Positions 38,694 through 49,595 of a stretch of DNA of 64,000 nt are shown here, piece after piece. Position 1 is the first letter of the stretch. The number at the start of each line of letters is the position of its first letter. Under the pieces are notes generated by a model, which had not been told where the DNA came from, made no database searches, and saw only the letters and a program-made list of their open reading frames with translations. Origin of the DNA: Nephrocerus scutellatus (Eukaryota; Arthropoda; Insecta; Diptera; Pipunculidae); contig OX352766.1 in NCBI GenBank assembly GCA_947095585.1, positions 23,798,939 to 23,862,938 of the forward strand. Reading direction: 5' to 3'. Both the position numbers and the translations under genes were made by a program.

Positions 38694-39516
38694 GTGATTG
38701 TTAGCCGTGATGTGAAATTTGTCAACAAAAGTCGTAATTTGAATGCATTAAAACTAGTTTCTTGTAATAAAATTCCAAAGCCGGAAAATAAAAGTAATGA
38801 GAATATTGTTGTTGTTTCACATGACAACGGTACTTATCATGAAACTGTGCAAATTACTGAAGTAACTGCAGACTTAAATGAAAGTAATTTGGATCTCGAT
38901 GACACATTGTGCCCACATGGAGTATCATTTACCGACAGTGAAACTTATTTTAGTGGTAATGATTTAACTTTTGCCGATTTATCAGATATTGAGGAAACCG
39001 CTGAAGAAACAGATGATGGTTTGAGACGATCAAATCGGTTAAATAAAGGTGTACTACCGTTACGGTATCGTGATCAAGCTTACTTAATGGACGAAATGTT
39101 GACAGAACCATTAACATACAACGAAGCTATGAAAGGCGAAGACAAAGAAAAATGGGTCCATGCAATGGAAGATGAAATGAATTCATTACGTGAAAATAAA
39201 ACATGGGAATTAGTGAATTTACCTACAGACCGAACACCTATTGGTTCTAAATGGGTTTATAAAATTAAAAAAAATGAAAAGGGTGAAGCTAAGCGATATA
39301 AAGCCAGATTAGTAGCACAAAGCTTTAAATAACGATATGGATTTGATTACGACGAAGTGTTTGCACCTGTCGTTAGACAAAAGACATTTCGCATTTTGCT
39401 CACCGTGGAAATATATCAACAAAGTATTGAACGAATTTGGTATGACTAATGCAAATAATTCTGATATTCCACTCAGCGTGAATTATGAAAAGAGTAATGA
39501 ATCAGAAATTTTACGT
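38694..39516 (+). pseudogene. Copia reverse transcriptase, mostly deleted
   Basis: The open frame 38694-39332 has the integrase C-terminal end (SRDVKFVNKSRN), an acidic linker, RRSNRLNKG, and the RVT_2 start (EPLTYNEAMKGEDKEKWVHA, TWELVNLPTDRTPIGSKWVY, RYKARLVAQSFK). A stop follows. The next piece (YGFDYDEVFAPVVR) has a decayed first catalytic Asp region, then sequence jumps to the RT end (NKVLNEFGMTNANNSDIPLS). The YVDD box is absent. The SINE insertion at 39526 cuts the following frame. Confidence 0.8.
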
Positions 39517-39525
39517 GATAACAAT

Positions 39526-39814
39526 TAATAATATTAATAATATTCGGCGCGACAGACCATTGCGGTCCAAGGCTTAACTTCTCGCGACCATTTGTGCTGC
39601 ACATGTTAATTTTTGGACACAAATGGAAGGGATCTACAATTTAAGGCCGGACCCGAACGGCGAATTGAGAAGCTTTCCGTGATAAGGTATTACTCTCGGA
39701 ACGTTTGTCATCCATTCGCGAGAGGTGGGACACCGTGAAAAATACTTTTGGGTGTTGCTGGGATTCGAACCTGAAACTCCTGCTTAGCAGCCATGTGTAC
39801 TTCCACTGAGACAC
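39526..39814 (-). mobile_element. tRNA-derived SINE, copy 1
   Basis: A 9-bp duplication GATAACAAT (39517-39525 and 39815-39823) flanks it. On the minus strand the head has a box A-like TGTCTCAGTGG (39813-39803) and box B GGTTCGAATCC (39771-39761), the internal RNA polymerase III promoter of a tRNA-derived SINE. The tail ends in TAATATTATTAATATTCGG-type repeats at the low-coordinate end. It is not a functional tRNA. Copies 2 and 3 are at 57691 and 58028. Confidence 0.88.
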
Positions 39815-39823
39815 GATAACAAT

Positions 39824-40027
39824 AAATACGGAAGACTTATTGGAAGTTTATTATATAGTTCAACAAACTCGAGACCAGATATTGCTGCAAGTGTTGCAAT
39901 TTTGTCACAAAAGGCATCAAACCCAACGCAAGAAGACTGGAACGAGGCAAAACGTATCTTGAAATATTTAAAAGGAACTATCTCGATCAAATTAAATTTA
40001 AATATTTCTGTTAATGAAGAAAAATTG
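39824..40027 (+). pseudogene. Copia RT-RNase H connection
   Basis: The short segment between the SINE and the next insertion reads YGRLIGSLLYSSTNSRPDIA and KRILKYLKGT, the conserved block that ends Copia RT before RNase H. It is cut at 40027 by the 2.8-kb insertion and continues at 42847. Confidence 0.85.
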
Positions 40028-42838
40028 TAATGGTATTTGTACGGGCGATTGCCTAGGGCGTTGGGGCATTTTGGGTCTGAGAGGAAGGATGGGATCCTTC
40101 CTGCCAGACGTTGCCCTTAGAGACGCTAACCTTCCTTTTTGAATGCGCTCGTACTGCCTTGCTCGTCGTCTTAGTGCTGTGGGGTCTTGGTCGGTTAGCG
40201 GCCTCCGTACCATATAATTTTAATTCGCATGCACGTAAGTTAAAATTTCGAAGAGAAGAGAGAGGGGAGAGAAAGAGAGAAAACACAACTTTGAATCCGA
40301 ACCATTCATCGGGGCCTTCTATTTGGCTACCTGTCCAAATGTGGCTAGTAGGAACGGCGTACCATGGTCTGTTCAGCAGACCCCGTCCCATCACTTCTAC
40401 ACCCACCCTTCCTGTGGGCCCCCTCATTGGGATCAAGCCCCTACCATCGCCGAGGGAATCATTGAAACTGGAGGAGAGTCACAAATAATTTAGCAACAAT
40501 TCATTTTCTGGACTAGCATTGGGTTCAATTTATTTTATAGTTCATTTATATATTTTTTTTTCTTATCTAACATAAAAAAACAGCAAACCAATGATAAGCA
40601 TAAGGAATTTCAGAATCAAAATCTTAAATTAATTTGATTATAGATCGATAGCAAAATCTTAAATTAGTGGATACTAGGTCGATAATTAAAATTCTCAAAA
40701 TCAAATCAGTCATTGAGCGATAATCAAAATCTTAAATTTATTCGATTATAGAACGATAGCACAATCTTAAATTTATTGGATCATAGATCGATATTCAAAT
40801 TTCTCAAAACTAAATCGATCATGGAACTATAATCGAAATCTTAAATATGAATGAATAGCAAAATCTTAAATTAATTTCGATTAAATCAATTTTCTTAAAT
40901 TATATAGATCAAATCCAAATTCTAAAATTATATCGATCATTGATCGAAAATCTAAAATTAATTTCGGCAAATTATTTAATTTAGTTATCGTGAAATTAAT
41001 AGAAAATTACCGTCGACCGTCATTGTTAGGCCAACGGTATCGCGGAACAGAAATCAAACGGAACCCGAAACAGTGCGTATAACTTATCGAACCGGAAAAA
41101 AATATTTTACCACTTACTTGCGGTTCCATGCGACGTCGGCAGCGCTGTCGATGACGATGAATACCCTTGTGTAGGGTGCTGAAAAAAAGGACTATTAAAA
41201 AATTCAATGCGTTGGAAATCGTCTTTCGGGACTCCCAAAAAAACCGTACACTACTGAGGCTATACTTGTTGCTGCATACCGACACTGGCCGAACAAAATG
41301 GCGACTTTACATTTACGAACCCGTTTCCACGAAATTAGCATTTTTAACTTTTTTACGTTTTGGATTTAGATTTTTTTTTTTTTGCATTTATCTTTCTTTT
41401 TTTTTTTTGTTTCTTTTTACGAATCATAACTTAAATTTTAGCACAGAGTAGAGATATGGATTAATTCATTTTTTATGGGTCAATCGGAGTATTTTGACTC
41501 GGGATCACAGGTACTGGAACCAATCTGTTGCACGAACTGCATTTCTCCAATTCTTTCTACGCTGCGGCTCGATAACTTCGAGGCAATTCGGAGAAAAAAC
41601 GTTTGTTCCCATGATGATGACGGGAGTCACGAACAGTAAAAGGCAAGGGCCAACCGTAAAAAAACTGGGCCTAAGCACACTCGGAATCAATTCTGCAGCG
41701 CCTGCATTTCCAACCACATTTTGGAATCGATGAACTACTGGGCTAATTTTGTGCGAATGATAGCCTTTGTGACACTGTCCACATTCGAGCAGGTGTCCGC
41801 CATTGATATCTGGTTGCCTACGTATTTAGCGCTTGTTGCAGTGAATACATTTACACACACTAGAGTTTGGGCTATCAAGGTGTCGGAGCACCCCTCTAGC
41901 CTGTAGAGTGGTGTGTTGGGTCACTCCAAGATACGGAGGTACTGACGTCCTGATGCGCAGTTTCGCCCGGTGGACGACTCAACGCCAGAACGCACTCGAG
42001 CAATAGTTGCGCCCCGCGGCGTTAGCTTTATCCGATCTGGGAACACGAACGAACCGGCAGGGTTTTCTTCCGATTTTTCCGAGTAGCGCACCGAACCAAC
42101 CATAGAACTTGAAGAATATTGTCAACCGTTGGTTTGCGTCATCAGACACGTACCATTCTGCTCCAATAAAAAAAATTTCTTTCAAACAAAACTGTACCGT
42201 AGCAGTCACAAAAAAAAAATACTCCGAGTAGACAACTTCAATCTTCAATGCCCAAAACCAGGCTGACTCTTTTTGATTCTAAATATTCTCAGTTCACCAA
42301 GCATATCGTGATCACTCGTAGGTACTGGTATTTTCCCCATCGGTAATTTTTGTGTTCTCCCTTTTCGCAACTCATATGCAAGCAGAGGACAAATGCCTGT
42401 GTGTACATATGTACATACAGTTTTCAAGCATCATGCTACTGGTGGACAACAATCACGTGATCCTACGGCGTATTACCACTGTAGCTAATGCAGGGCTGAG
42501 AGAGAAGGGACAACTAGAACATCCGATTTTGCGGTACTTATCGATAGCGCTGTCTTTTGAGTTAGCACTTAACGAACTACATTCAGTTTCTTCACGGACG
42601 GTGTGTGTGTGTTGAAGTGACGCCCTGGGAATAGCAAGCCGAATGTATTGATATTACATGGGTACAAATAGTGACTGTACCAGCATTGGGTGAATTGGGG
42701 TTTTCTCTCGCGAGAACGCATCGTGTTCAGCCGACCATTGCAATTTACAGCGAACTTTCCTACATTTTATAGGGTGCATAATCACACCTCAGCCAACTGG
42801 CTACGCTATACCTGCGAACTTTCCAAGCCAGACCATTA
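40028..42838. mobile_element. Unclassified 2.8-kb insertion with 8-bp target duplication
   Basis: It lies between two copies of an 8-bp word (AAAAATTG 40020-40027; CAAAATTG 42839-42846, one mismatch), and the Copia frame runs on across it. Its ends are inverted: TAATGGT at 40028 and ACCATTA at 42838. An 8-bp duplication fits hAT- or P-like DNA elements, but the TAATGGT ends fit no family I know and no transposase is recognisable. Inside are a G/A-rich stretch (40255-40285), an AT-rich internal repeat (40590-40970) and weak ORFs with no known domain. It could itself be composite. Confidence 0.55.
40590..40970. repeat. AT-rich imperfect tandem repeat (ATCGAT/AATCTTAAAT)
   Basis: About nine loosely spaced units combine ATCGAT or ATAGATCGATA with AAAATCTTAAATT, at intervals near 40 bp. 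It lies within the unclassified insertion. Non-coding. Confidence 0.7.
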
Positions 42839-42843
42839 CAAAA

Positions 42844-43308
42844 TTGATCGGTTATTGCGATGCTAATTTTGCTGAATGCCGGCAAACACGTAAATCGAAT
42901 AGTGGATTCATATTTAAAACGTTTGGTGCAACAATTAGCTGGCGATGCAAGAAACAAGATCTTATTGCATTGTCGTCAATGGAAGCAGAATACATTGCAT
43001 TGTGTGATGCAGTTAAAGAAGTAAACTGGTTAAAACGATTATTAAATGATTTTGGTGTCAACATAAATAAACCCATTGTGCTCTTCGAAGACAATCAAAG
43101 TTGTCTCAAATTTGCTACAGAGGAGAAGTATTCAGACAGATCGAAGCATATCGACATCAAAGCACATTCAGTTAAAGAGAGTGTTGATAAAGGTATTATC
43201 AAATGTGTTTATTGCCCTACGGATAACATGGTAGCCGACATGATGACGAAGCCATTACCAAAAGCGAAGATTCGAAAATTTCGGGAGGCTGCCGGATTAT
43301 TTGAGTGA
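42844..43308 (+). pseudogene. Copia RNase H
   Basis: The frame encodes the Copia RNase H: LIGYCDANFAECRQTRKSNS (first Asp), ISWRCKKQDLIALSSMEAEY with the catalytic Glu, LFEDNQSCLKFATEEKYSDR (Asp), and the C-terminal ADMMTKPLPKAKIRKFREAA. All three key residues are kept. It ends at TGA 43306-43308 just before the purine tract and 3' LTR. The domain is intact but orphaned by upstream damage. Confidence 0.9.
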
Positions 43309-43315
43309 GGAGAAG

Positions 43316-43526
43316 TGTTGAAATAAATAATAAATTTATATTTATATTTATTTATTAAATACATTTTATTTCATTTATAATAAAAGTCATTCTGACATTC
43401 CCGTTTCCTTCTCTGTAAATATGAACGTCGCTACCTGTGAAAAATAAAATATTATTATCAAGTATCTTTTTAGTAATCATCGTATTTTTTATTTAATTGA
43501 CTAATTATTATTGTTTAATTTCTACA
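43316..43526 (+). repeat. Copia 3' LTR (211 bp)
   Basis: It begins TGTTGAAATAAATAATAAAT directly after GAGGAGAAG and ends AATTTCTACA. It matches the 5' LTR apart from one 50-bp indel and several substitutions. Confidence 0.92.
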
Positions 43527-43936
43527 GTCTTCCGGACTAGAATAAAACTTAATTCTATAACCCACCCGGTCGTTATAAAATTTTATACACCGTATGACAA
43601 AACGCTCTTCCTAAAATCTGCTGCATCTCATCGAAAGAATACTGGGCAACCGTTAAATCTTCGATGTATTGGACTGGACTCTGACCTACCCATCTATATC
43701 AACGAGAGTCTGTCTGTTCACGCTCGATCTGTTTTACGTGCTGCAATAAAACTAAAAAACAAGAGGAAGCTGCACTCAGCTTTCTCTTGGCGCGGCTCAA
43801 TATAAGTCAGATTAAGAGAAACCGATAATCCTATTCGTTATGTTAGTGAGGAGAACCTCTCTTTATTGCTGGAGCGAGAACCTGCAAATCAGCTAGAGGA
43901 GATCGTAGATGTCGTTGACCCAAGCATTCAATAGGA
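43527..43936 (+). pseudogene. LINE-B ORF1, C-terminal part
   Basis: LINE-B ORF1 resumes after Copia: FRTRIKLNSITHPVVIKFYT, LNLRCIGLDSDLPIYINESL and RAAIKLKNKRKLHSAFSWRG follow the order of CR1/Jockey-group ORF1 ends (RRM-like core then C-terminal domain). A single TAA (43804-43806) interrupts; the same frame then runs on (NPIRYVSEENLSLLLEREP) to a stop near 43934. Removing Copia and one G gives an uninterrupted junction. Confidence 0.75.
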
Positions 43937-44057
43937 GAACGAAATTTATTATCATTCCTCATCTGACTTTTTACTATAATTATATTTCATACATTATTTG
44001 CTTTTTCAGTTTTGCATTAAAATGCAATAATAACTTCCTCTTTTTCTCCTTACTTAA

Positions 44058-44928
44058 TTTTTAAATTCTCTATATGTATTAACTTCACTTGCCGTGGGTC
44101 GGTCGTCGGTCGTCTGTCGTGGATTCTTGCGATCAATTTTTAACCCACTTCCTACAGCCCGATTTTATTGAAATTTGGCACACATGTGTATGTGGAGACA
44201 ACACTTTCTATTAAATTTTGAGGCCCCTCTGGCTGCGGGGTCGGGGGGCTCCCATACAAAAATTTTAAAAAATTTACCCGATTTTCTACACACATGTGTA
44301 TACCCAATAAACAATACTTTTTCGAAAATTTGGTAGTGATCGGGTCCCGGGTTCGGCCGCAAGGCCCTTATACATTTTTTAAATATTTATACTGGCATCA
44401 GATATTCGTCGCCCTTTATGGACTGTGTGCGGTGTGTGCTGCGCAGTCGGCTGCGCTGCATGGTTTTGGTGGTGGAGAGAGAGAGAGAAATCTAAGCGCA
44501 CGCACAAATGAACCCAGCAAATGAAACGAGGCATACATGTTTTATGCTTACTTCAACCTACATTTTTATTTACTGAATTGTATTTTTATTGATGTCGTTT
44601 TTTTTGTTGTCGATATCAACTTACAGATAGAACAACAAGTTTTCACAATATTCTGTCATTTGGCGTTTTCATAAATTAGTTCAGAGCAGTCAAAGAGTTC
44701 TCAAGATAAATGTTCGTGTTTCTTATTTGCTCAGAGTATGAGCGTGCTCTAAGTGCTCAGAATAAAATGATCTGAGCATTTTCAATTTTAACATCTGATG
44801 TCAAATGTCTGTTTCGATGATTTTCTCCTACAATAAAAAAAATGGCCCAGGATCGAGGGGCTCCCATACCAATTTCTGCGATTAGAGAATTTAGATGAAA
44901 AATTTTAATTTTTATGGGTTGTTTTTTT
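44058..44928 (-). mobile_element. AACCC repeat family, copy B (inverse of copy A)
   Basis: On the minus strand this copy begins AACAACCCATAAAAATT (44926-44910) and ends TAGAGAATTTAAAAA (to 44058). It shares the whole middle of copy A, including the CTCTGAGCA block and a GA-rich run (44474-44490), and keeps the full right end with GACGACCGACGACCGACC and TTCAATAAAATCGGGCTGTA. It lies between ORF1 and ORF2 of LINE-B, in T/A runs on each side. Confidence 0.78.
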
Positions 44929-44979
44929 CGTACTATTTTTCTACTCCACTTTCATCTCTTATTGCAAATTACAGTGATG

Positions 44980-45546
44980 TAGATGTTCTTTTTCTGCTTG
45001 CTTGCGTATTTATTTCATTTACTCTTATTCGTTATGTGCGGTAGCGGGATGTCTGCTGGTGGCACTAACGAGTCAGCAAGAGTGATGTTTTCAATACTAT
45101 GCAATGCACAAAGGGGCTTCAAACTGTGTAGTTTAAACCAAACAAAAATTGATTACTTAAGTTACATAATTGGTAAGTCTAGTGTTGATGTCTTATGTGT
45201 AAGTAAAACGTGGTCTAATCCACACATCAACGATAGTTCCTATAACATTAATAATTTCAAACTACACAGAAATGACCGTGTAACAAATACTTTTGGTGGT
45301 GGGGTTGCTATTTACTGTAGGACGGGACATAGGTGCGCTGTTTTGGAAAATTCGGTTGGCTGCGGGGTGGAATTCATAATTGCTGAAATTTCTGATAATC
45401 ATGTTAAATGTCTTGTGGCATGCGTCTACAACCCGAATCACACTTGTTCTCTCGAACCTTTTTTTTACCTCAATATCTTCTTTTTCAGCTCGTTACACTT
45501 ATATTATTGTTTGTGGAGATTTGAACACAGACTTGCTATAAAATGA
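44980..45546 (+). pseudogene. LINE-B ORF2: endonuclease
   Basis: The frame encodes an APE-type endonuclease with FKLCSLNQTKIDYLSYIIGK, SSVDVLCVSKTWSNPHIND and FGGGVAIYCRTG. The catalytic Glu of the usual SETW motif is replaced: SKTW has Lys. After about residue 150 the frame slips in a T-rich run (45460-45485), and the next motif (CGDLNTDLL) is shifted. The apparent N-terminus is not native. Confidence 0.75.
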
Positions 45547-46734
45547 TTGTTACGCTTGTCAGACTTTTGATTATGTTTCTGCATGTGGATTATCTGTCAT
45601 TAACAATTTTCCTACTTGTTATGCCCCTAATGCTACTCCTAGCTTATTAGACGTGGTATTAGTTTCTGACCCTTCCTTAGTCTTATTAAAGATCAAGTTA
45701 GTATGGAATCAATATCTGATCACGTTTTAATATTCTGCACTTATTCAACTTAAATTTTTCCCTAACCCTCTCCTTTTCCTATCGTGATTTTAACAGAATA
45801 ACTCTTCCATCTCTCTTGGCAGAAGCTTTTGCACTTCCATGGAGTTATTGCTGAAGTATTGCAGAGGCGGACAATAAAATTATTTATTTCAATACCTTGA
45901 TTTCTTATCTGTTTGAAAAGTACTTTCCTCTTAAGTCCGTTAGGGTGAGCAATGTTCAAAGACCGTGGTTCACTTCCACTGTTTTGCATTATATCCAACT
46001 TCGTCGCAAAAAATATCTTTGTTGGAGGCGGTTTCCGTCCGAATACAATTGGAAATTATACCGTCTGGCACGTAATTCTGCGACATTAACTATCCGTTAT
46101 GCAAAACGGAACTACTTCTCTTCAAAATTGTGTCCCTCTTTCCCATTGAAACAACTGTGGAGAAATCTTCGCGATATTGGTATTGGGGACAAAGTTCCAT
46201 TTGACTGTCAACTTGACCCAACTGTTAAGCTTTTAATTGACTATCTCTCTAACAGGTCTCAGAGAGTTCTTGTTGGCGATTCTTACTCTTCTTACTGTCG
46301 AGTTGAGGCCGGCGTTCCACAATGCTCCATTTTGGGTCCGGTTCTATTTTGCATTTATATAAACGACTTGGGTTCTTAAAAACTGTAACTATCACCTTTA
46401 TTCTGATGATGTTCAAATTTACATTTCAAGGCCAATAGGCCTTATTGAAGATCTCGTTTGTCGTTTAAATGAGGATTTGGACGCCATTTCCTTATGGTCT
46501 TGCAACTTTGGTTTGAAATTAAATCCTATAAAGTAGCAGATTATTGCAATTTCACATGATGTTTCCAACCTTCCCCTTTTCACCTGGCCATCAACCGGCT
46601 AACTTTTTCTAACTGTTTTACCAGCCTGGGGATAAAAATAAATAGTGATCTTTCTTGCTCTAACCATATTAACTTTATTGTCGGTCGCATATATGGTATA
46701 TTGCGCAAGTTATGGCTAACTTGTAGTTTACACC
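45547..46734 (+). pseudogene. LINE-B ORF2: endonuclease end and deleted reverse transcriptase
   Basis: The part 45547-45890 is the decayed endonuclease end. The open frame 45897-46379 has the pre-RT region (RPWFTSTVLHYIQLRRKKYL, NYFSSKLCPS) joined directly to the RT middle (DYLSNRSQRVLVGDSYSSYC, VEAGVPQCSILGPVLFCIYI). The fingers and first palm Asp are deleted at about 46215. A shifted piece next has LYSDDVQIYIS, the active-site loop with Ser for the usual Ala. It ends at the RTE boundary. Confidence 0.75.
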
Positions 46735-46769
46735 ATTGAAAACCTGTATCCCCTTGTGGGTCCTAGGGC

Positions 46770-47123
46770 CTATACTACGCCTACGCGCCATCGCGTGCGG
46801 TTCCTGGCAATAAGCTTCAGCTCTCTCCAACTCTTCCCCAATTGCCGTGCCTCCTCTTCAACTGTTCTGCGCCATGTATTTCTCGGACGACCCGTTCTCT
46901 TGTAAAGATGTTCGTTAGAGATACGATTAGGCCAGAAAACCCTTAAGATGTTCCGTAGGCACCTATTTACGAATGTTTGTAGTCTTTTTGTGATAGTAGC
47001 GGTCACCTTCCAAGTGCTGCACCCATACAACAGCACAGATTTAACATTTGAGCGGAACAGTCGCAGCTTGGTGTTTAAGCTGATCGCATTGCTTCGCCAT
47101 ATCATGGACATCATTCCAAACAC
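46770..47123 (-). pseudogene. RTE LINE: C-terminal domain
   Basis: The piece encodes ISLNTKLRLFRSNVKSVLLY followed by a GCSTWK block, and then FVNRCLRNILRVFWPNRISN and GRPRNTWRRTVEEEARQLGK, the stereotyped C-terminus of RTE/BovB-type proteins. A frameshift at 47124-47207 separates it from RT. The sequence continues a few codons past 46770 (RNRTRWR...) before the stop. Confidence 0.8.
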
Positions 47124-47207
47124 CGATTTTGCTGTGCCGATTCGGTTGACAATGTCCTGTTTGGTTCCACCTTCGGTCGAGACAATACTCCCTAGATATT
47201 GGAAACT

Positions 47208-47948
47208 CTATACTCTCTCTACCGGCTGTCCAGCAATGTTAACATGAGTAAGTGAGTTAGTGCCGAGGTTGATGATTTTGGTTTTGGCAGTATTTATCTT
47301 CAAACCCGCAACATTTGCCTCCCTCTCCACATTTGTTGTCATTTGGTGCAGCTCCATAATTCTGTGTAAGAGTAAACAAACGTCGTCAGCGTAATCCAGA
47401 TGTTTGAGTTGAGATGTAAGAGTCCAACGAAATCCTCTGTTTCCAGTAGATAAAGCTGCGCGAATTACATCGCTAATCACCAACAAAAAAAGTATCGGCG
47501 ATAGAATGCAACCTTGTCGTACCCCACTTAGGATCTCGAATTCCTCCGACAGCTTTCCTCTATGTAGCACATGACATTTAGAGCCATCATAGGTTGTTTT
47601 AATAATAGCTATTAGTTTATCGGGTATACCTCTCCTGCGCAAGGCGAGCCAGATAAACTGTCTGTTGACACTGTCAAACACCTTCTCAAAATCGATGAAT
47701 AGTAGGTGCAGTGGTGACCGGAATTCAACGCACTGTTCAATAATGATCCGCAGGGTGTTTATGTGGTCTACACAGGAGGATCCAGTGCGGAAACCTGCTT
47801 GTTCGGCATCGAGTGTATCTTCCAGATGTTCCTTAATACGCTCAAGTACTACTTTGGCTATTACTTTTGCAACTGCAGGGAGAACGCAAATGCCTCTCCA
47901 GTTTTTGCACTCCATAAGAATACCTTTTTTAGGAAGCTTGACAATCAT
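47208..47948 (-). pseudogene. RTE LINE: reverse transcriptase, active site intact
   Basis: This 246-codon frame has VKLPKKGILMECKNWRGICV, HLLFIDFEKVFDSVNRQFIW with the first catalytic Asp, SGVRQGCILSPILFLLVISD, and HLDYADDVCLLLHRI with the YADD box. All catalytic residues of RT are conserved. It copies element RNA at the nicked target site. It is out of frame with the linker before (48065) and the C-terminus after. Confidence 0.88.
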
Positions 47949-48064
47949 TCCCTTCTTCCACTTGTCGGGGAATCTTTCTACCTCCCAAGCTCTCTCTACA
48001 AGAGGATATAAAAGCTCCGCTGATGTCGTTGGAGCTGCACGCAGAAGCTCTGCGGGTATACAAT

Positions 48065-48283
48065 CTAGTCTACCGACTTGTTGTTCCTTAGTGCGTTAAT
48101 CGCGGTAGCGATCTCGTCTTTACTGGGAGTTGAGGTGCGAATTCTGGAAATTATTACTTCCGGCAGCTCCGTTTGATTTAGGTGCATATCGTTAGCAAAT
48201 ACAAGGACCGTAGAGAAATGCTCCTTCCATCGCTTGAGCAGATCCTCATCTGAAACGAGTACGGCACCATCTAGGCCTTTCAC
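48065..48283 (-). pseudogene. RTE LINE: linker between endonuclease and RT
   Basis: It encodes GAVLVSDEDLLKRWKEHFST and SKDEIATAINALRNNKS, the usual stretch between endonuclease and RT in RTE elements. Sequence from 48284 to 48407 continues the linker in the previous frame (KELTGGH-like) and shows one frameshift; another occurs at about 48065. Confidence 0.8.
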
Positions 48284-48407
48284 CGGATGTTGGCTAGAGC
48301 GGTGACCACCAGTCAGCTCTTTGGTGATTCTGTAAACGGTTCTGCTATCGCACCTGCTCGCTGCTTCCTCTGCTCCTGAGGCCAGGTTGTTAATATAGTT
48401 ACGCTTG

Positions 48408-49595
48408 TCACGTTACACTACGCTGCACTTCACTCATTTTTCTTCGATACATGGACTCTAGCTCGATCCTCGCTGCTGCTGGGATATCTACAATACGAGC
48501 TTTAAGTAGCTTACGTTCTTCAATCCGCCTCCAGGTATCTTCGGTAAGCCACGTGCTGTGCCTTGCCTGGCTTCTACCAACAATACTACTTTCCGCTCCA
48601 GATGTGAAAACATTTTTCACAACCTTCCAATGCTCCTGGATGGTTGTCGGCAGTGAGCTGCTGATTGCTTTCACTCCTTGCGATAAATGATCCCTTAATT
48701 GCTGGCGTACTGAGGGGATCTTTAGCCGGTCGATGTTATACCTAGGCATTCGGATGATATTGCGGATTCTATGAACTGATGCAGTACGTAACTGGACAGT
48801 AGCTATCATAAGATGATGATCACGTACCATACCCATATCGGCTCCTCGTCTGTTTCGGACGTCTAACAGACAGCTCCTAAAACGTCGGCTGATCGCCATA
48901 TGGTCGATTTGGTTGGATGATGATTGCCTGTCAGTTGACACCCAGCTGACCTTGTGGCAAGTCTTATGCTCAAACATGGTGCCTCCTATCACAAGGTTAT
49001 TGGTGTTGCAGAAATCAACAAATCTTTCACCATTGTCATTTCGTTCGCCGAGGCCGTGCTTCCCAATCACATGCTTGAGTCCTTCATTGTCGTTGCCAAC
49101 CTTGGCATTCAAGTCCCCCATTACAATGACGATATCTCCGTTCGGCGTTGCGTTGAATACAGCGTTTAGTTGACTGTAGAAGTTGTCCTTTTCATCCTCA
49201 GTCGAAGGATTCGTTGGGGCGTAGCACTGTATGATCGTGACGCGCCGTACTCTAGTCCGAAATCTGGCGGATAAGATCCTATCACTATGCGGGTGCCAGG
49301 AAATTAGGCCTCTAGGTGCTGTTGGCGTTAGCAGCAGACCCACTCCAGATTCACGGGGACTGCCAGAGGGTTTGCCAGAGTAGAGTAGCACAGTGTTACA
49401 CGTTGGGGATTGGTACTCTCCCGCGTCGAACCATCTTACTTCACTCACTCCCAGTATGTCCATATTGTATCGAAGAAACTCGCGTTCCAGTTGAAGAAAT
49501 CTGGAATTTTGAGGTCCTTCACTCCCAGAGTCAAGGAGCGTCCTCACATTCCAGAAACCAATCTTAGTCCGGGTACAATAGCCAAAAGTCGTCAT
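48408..49595 (-). CDS. RTE LINE: endonuclease domain, open 395-codon frame
   Basis: ATG 49595 starts MTTFGYCTRTKIGFWNVRTL. The APE-type motifs are in place: WNVRTLLDSG, LGVSEVRWFDAGEYQ with the catalytic Glu, VTIIQCYAPTN, VIVMGDLNAKVG with Asp and Asn, SSSNQIDHMAIS, and VRDHHLMIATV with the final Asp-His. After about residue 290 an Arg/Ser-rich linker extends toward RT. The domain nicks genomic DNA to prime reverse transcription. It looks functional in itself, but the polyprotein is broken at 48408. Confidence 0.85.
   Translation of the reverse strand: MTTFGYCTRTKIGFWNVRTLLDSGSEGPQNSRFLQLEREFLRYNMDILGVSEVRWFDAGEYQSPTCNTVLLYSGKPSGSPRESGVGLLLTPTAPRGLISWHPHSDRILSARFRTRVRRVTIIQCYAPTNPSTEDEKDNFYSQLNAVFNATPNGDIVIVMGDLNAKVGNDNEGLKHVIGKHGLGERNDNGERFVDFCNTNNLVIGGTMFEHKTCHKVSWVSTDRQSSSNQIDHMAISRRFRSCLLDVRNRRGADMGMVRDHHLMIATVQLRTASVHRIRNIIRMPRYNIDRLKIPSVRQQLRDHLSQGVKAISSSLPTTIQEHWKVVKNVFTSGAESSIVGRSQARHSTWLTEDTWRRIEERKLLKARIVDIPAAARIELESMYRRKMSEVQRSVT

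Larger units (their letters stand above)
31287..43526 (+). mobile_element. Copia element carrying Gypsy-2, a SINE and a 2.8-kb insertion
   Basis: It has two LTRs (31287-31546 and 43316-43526), an initiator-tRNA-type primer site (31547-31560), gag, protease, integrase, RT and RNase H in the Copia order (integrase before RT), and a purine tract (GAGGAGAAG) before the 3' LTR. Of 12.2 kb, about 8.4 kb is later insertions: Gypsy-2 (31769-37071), SINE (39526-39814) and an unclassified element (40028-42838). Integrase and RT have large deletions. The flanks share only one base (G), not the expected 5-bp duplication. Confidence 0.9.
30846..46734 (+). mobile_element. LINE-B: CR1/Jockey-group LINE, split by Copia and an AACCC copy
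   Basis: Host segments are about 30846-31286, 43527-44057 and 44929-46734. ORF1 starts before Copia and its C-terminal half resumes after it in the same sense. ORF2 (endonuclease and partial RT) follows after the AACCC copy B insertion. ORF1 has a Cys pair at its start (CDKC, PHD-like remnant), a coiled coil and a C-terminal RRM/CTD-like part. RT has a large internal deletion. The element ends where the minus-strand RTE begins, at 46734. Confidence 0.75.

Noticed and set aside
40053..40488. Overlapping ORFs on both strands in the 2.8-kb insertion
   Set aside because: Neither has a recognisable domain or conserved motif; overlapping open frames on both strands suggest chance openness in GC-richer DNA.
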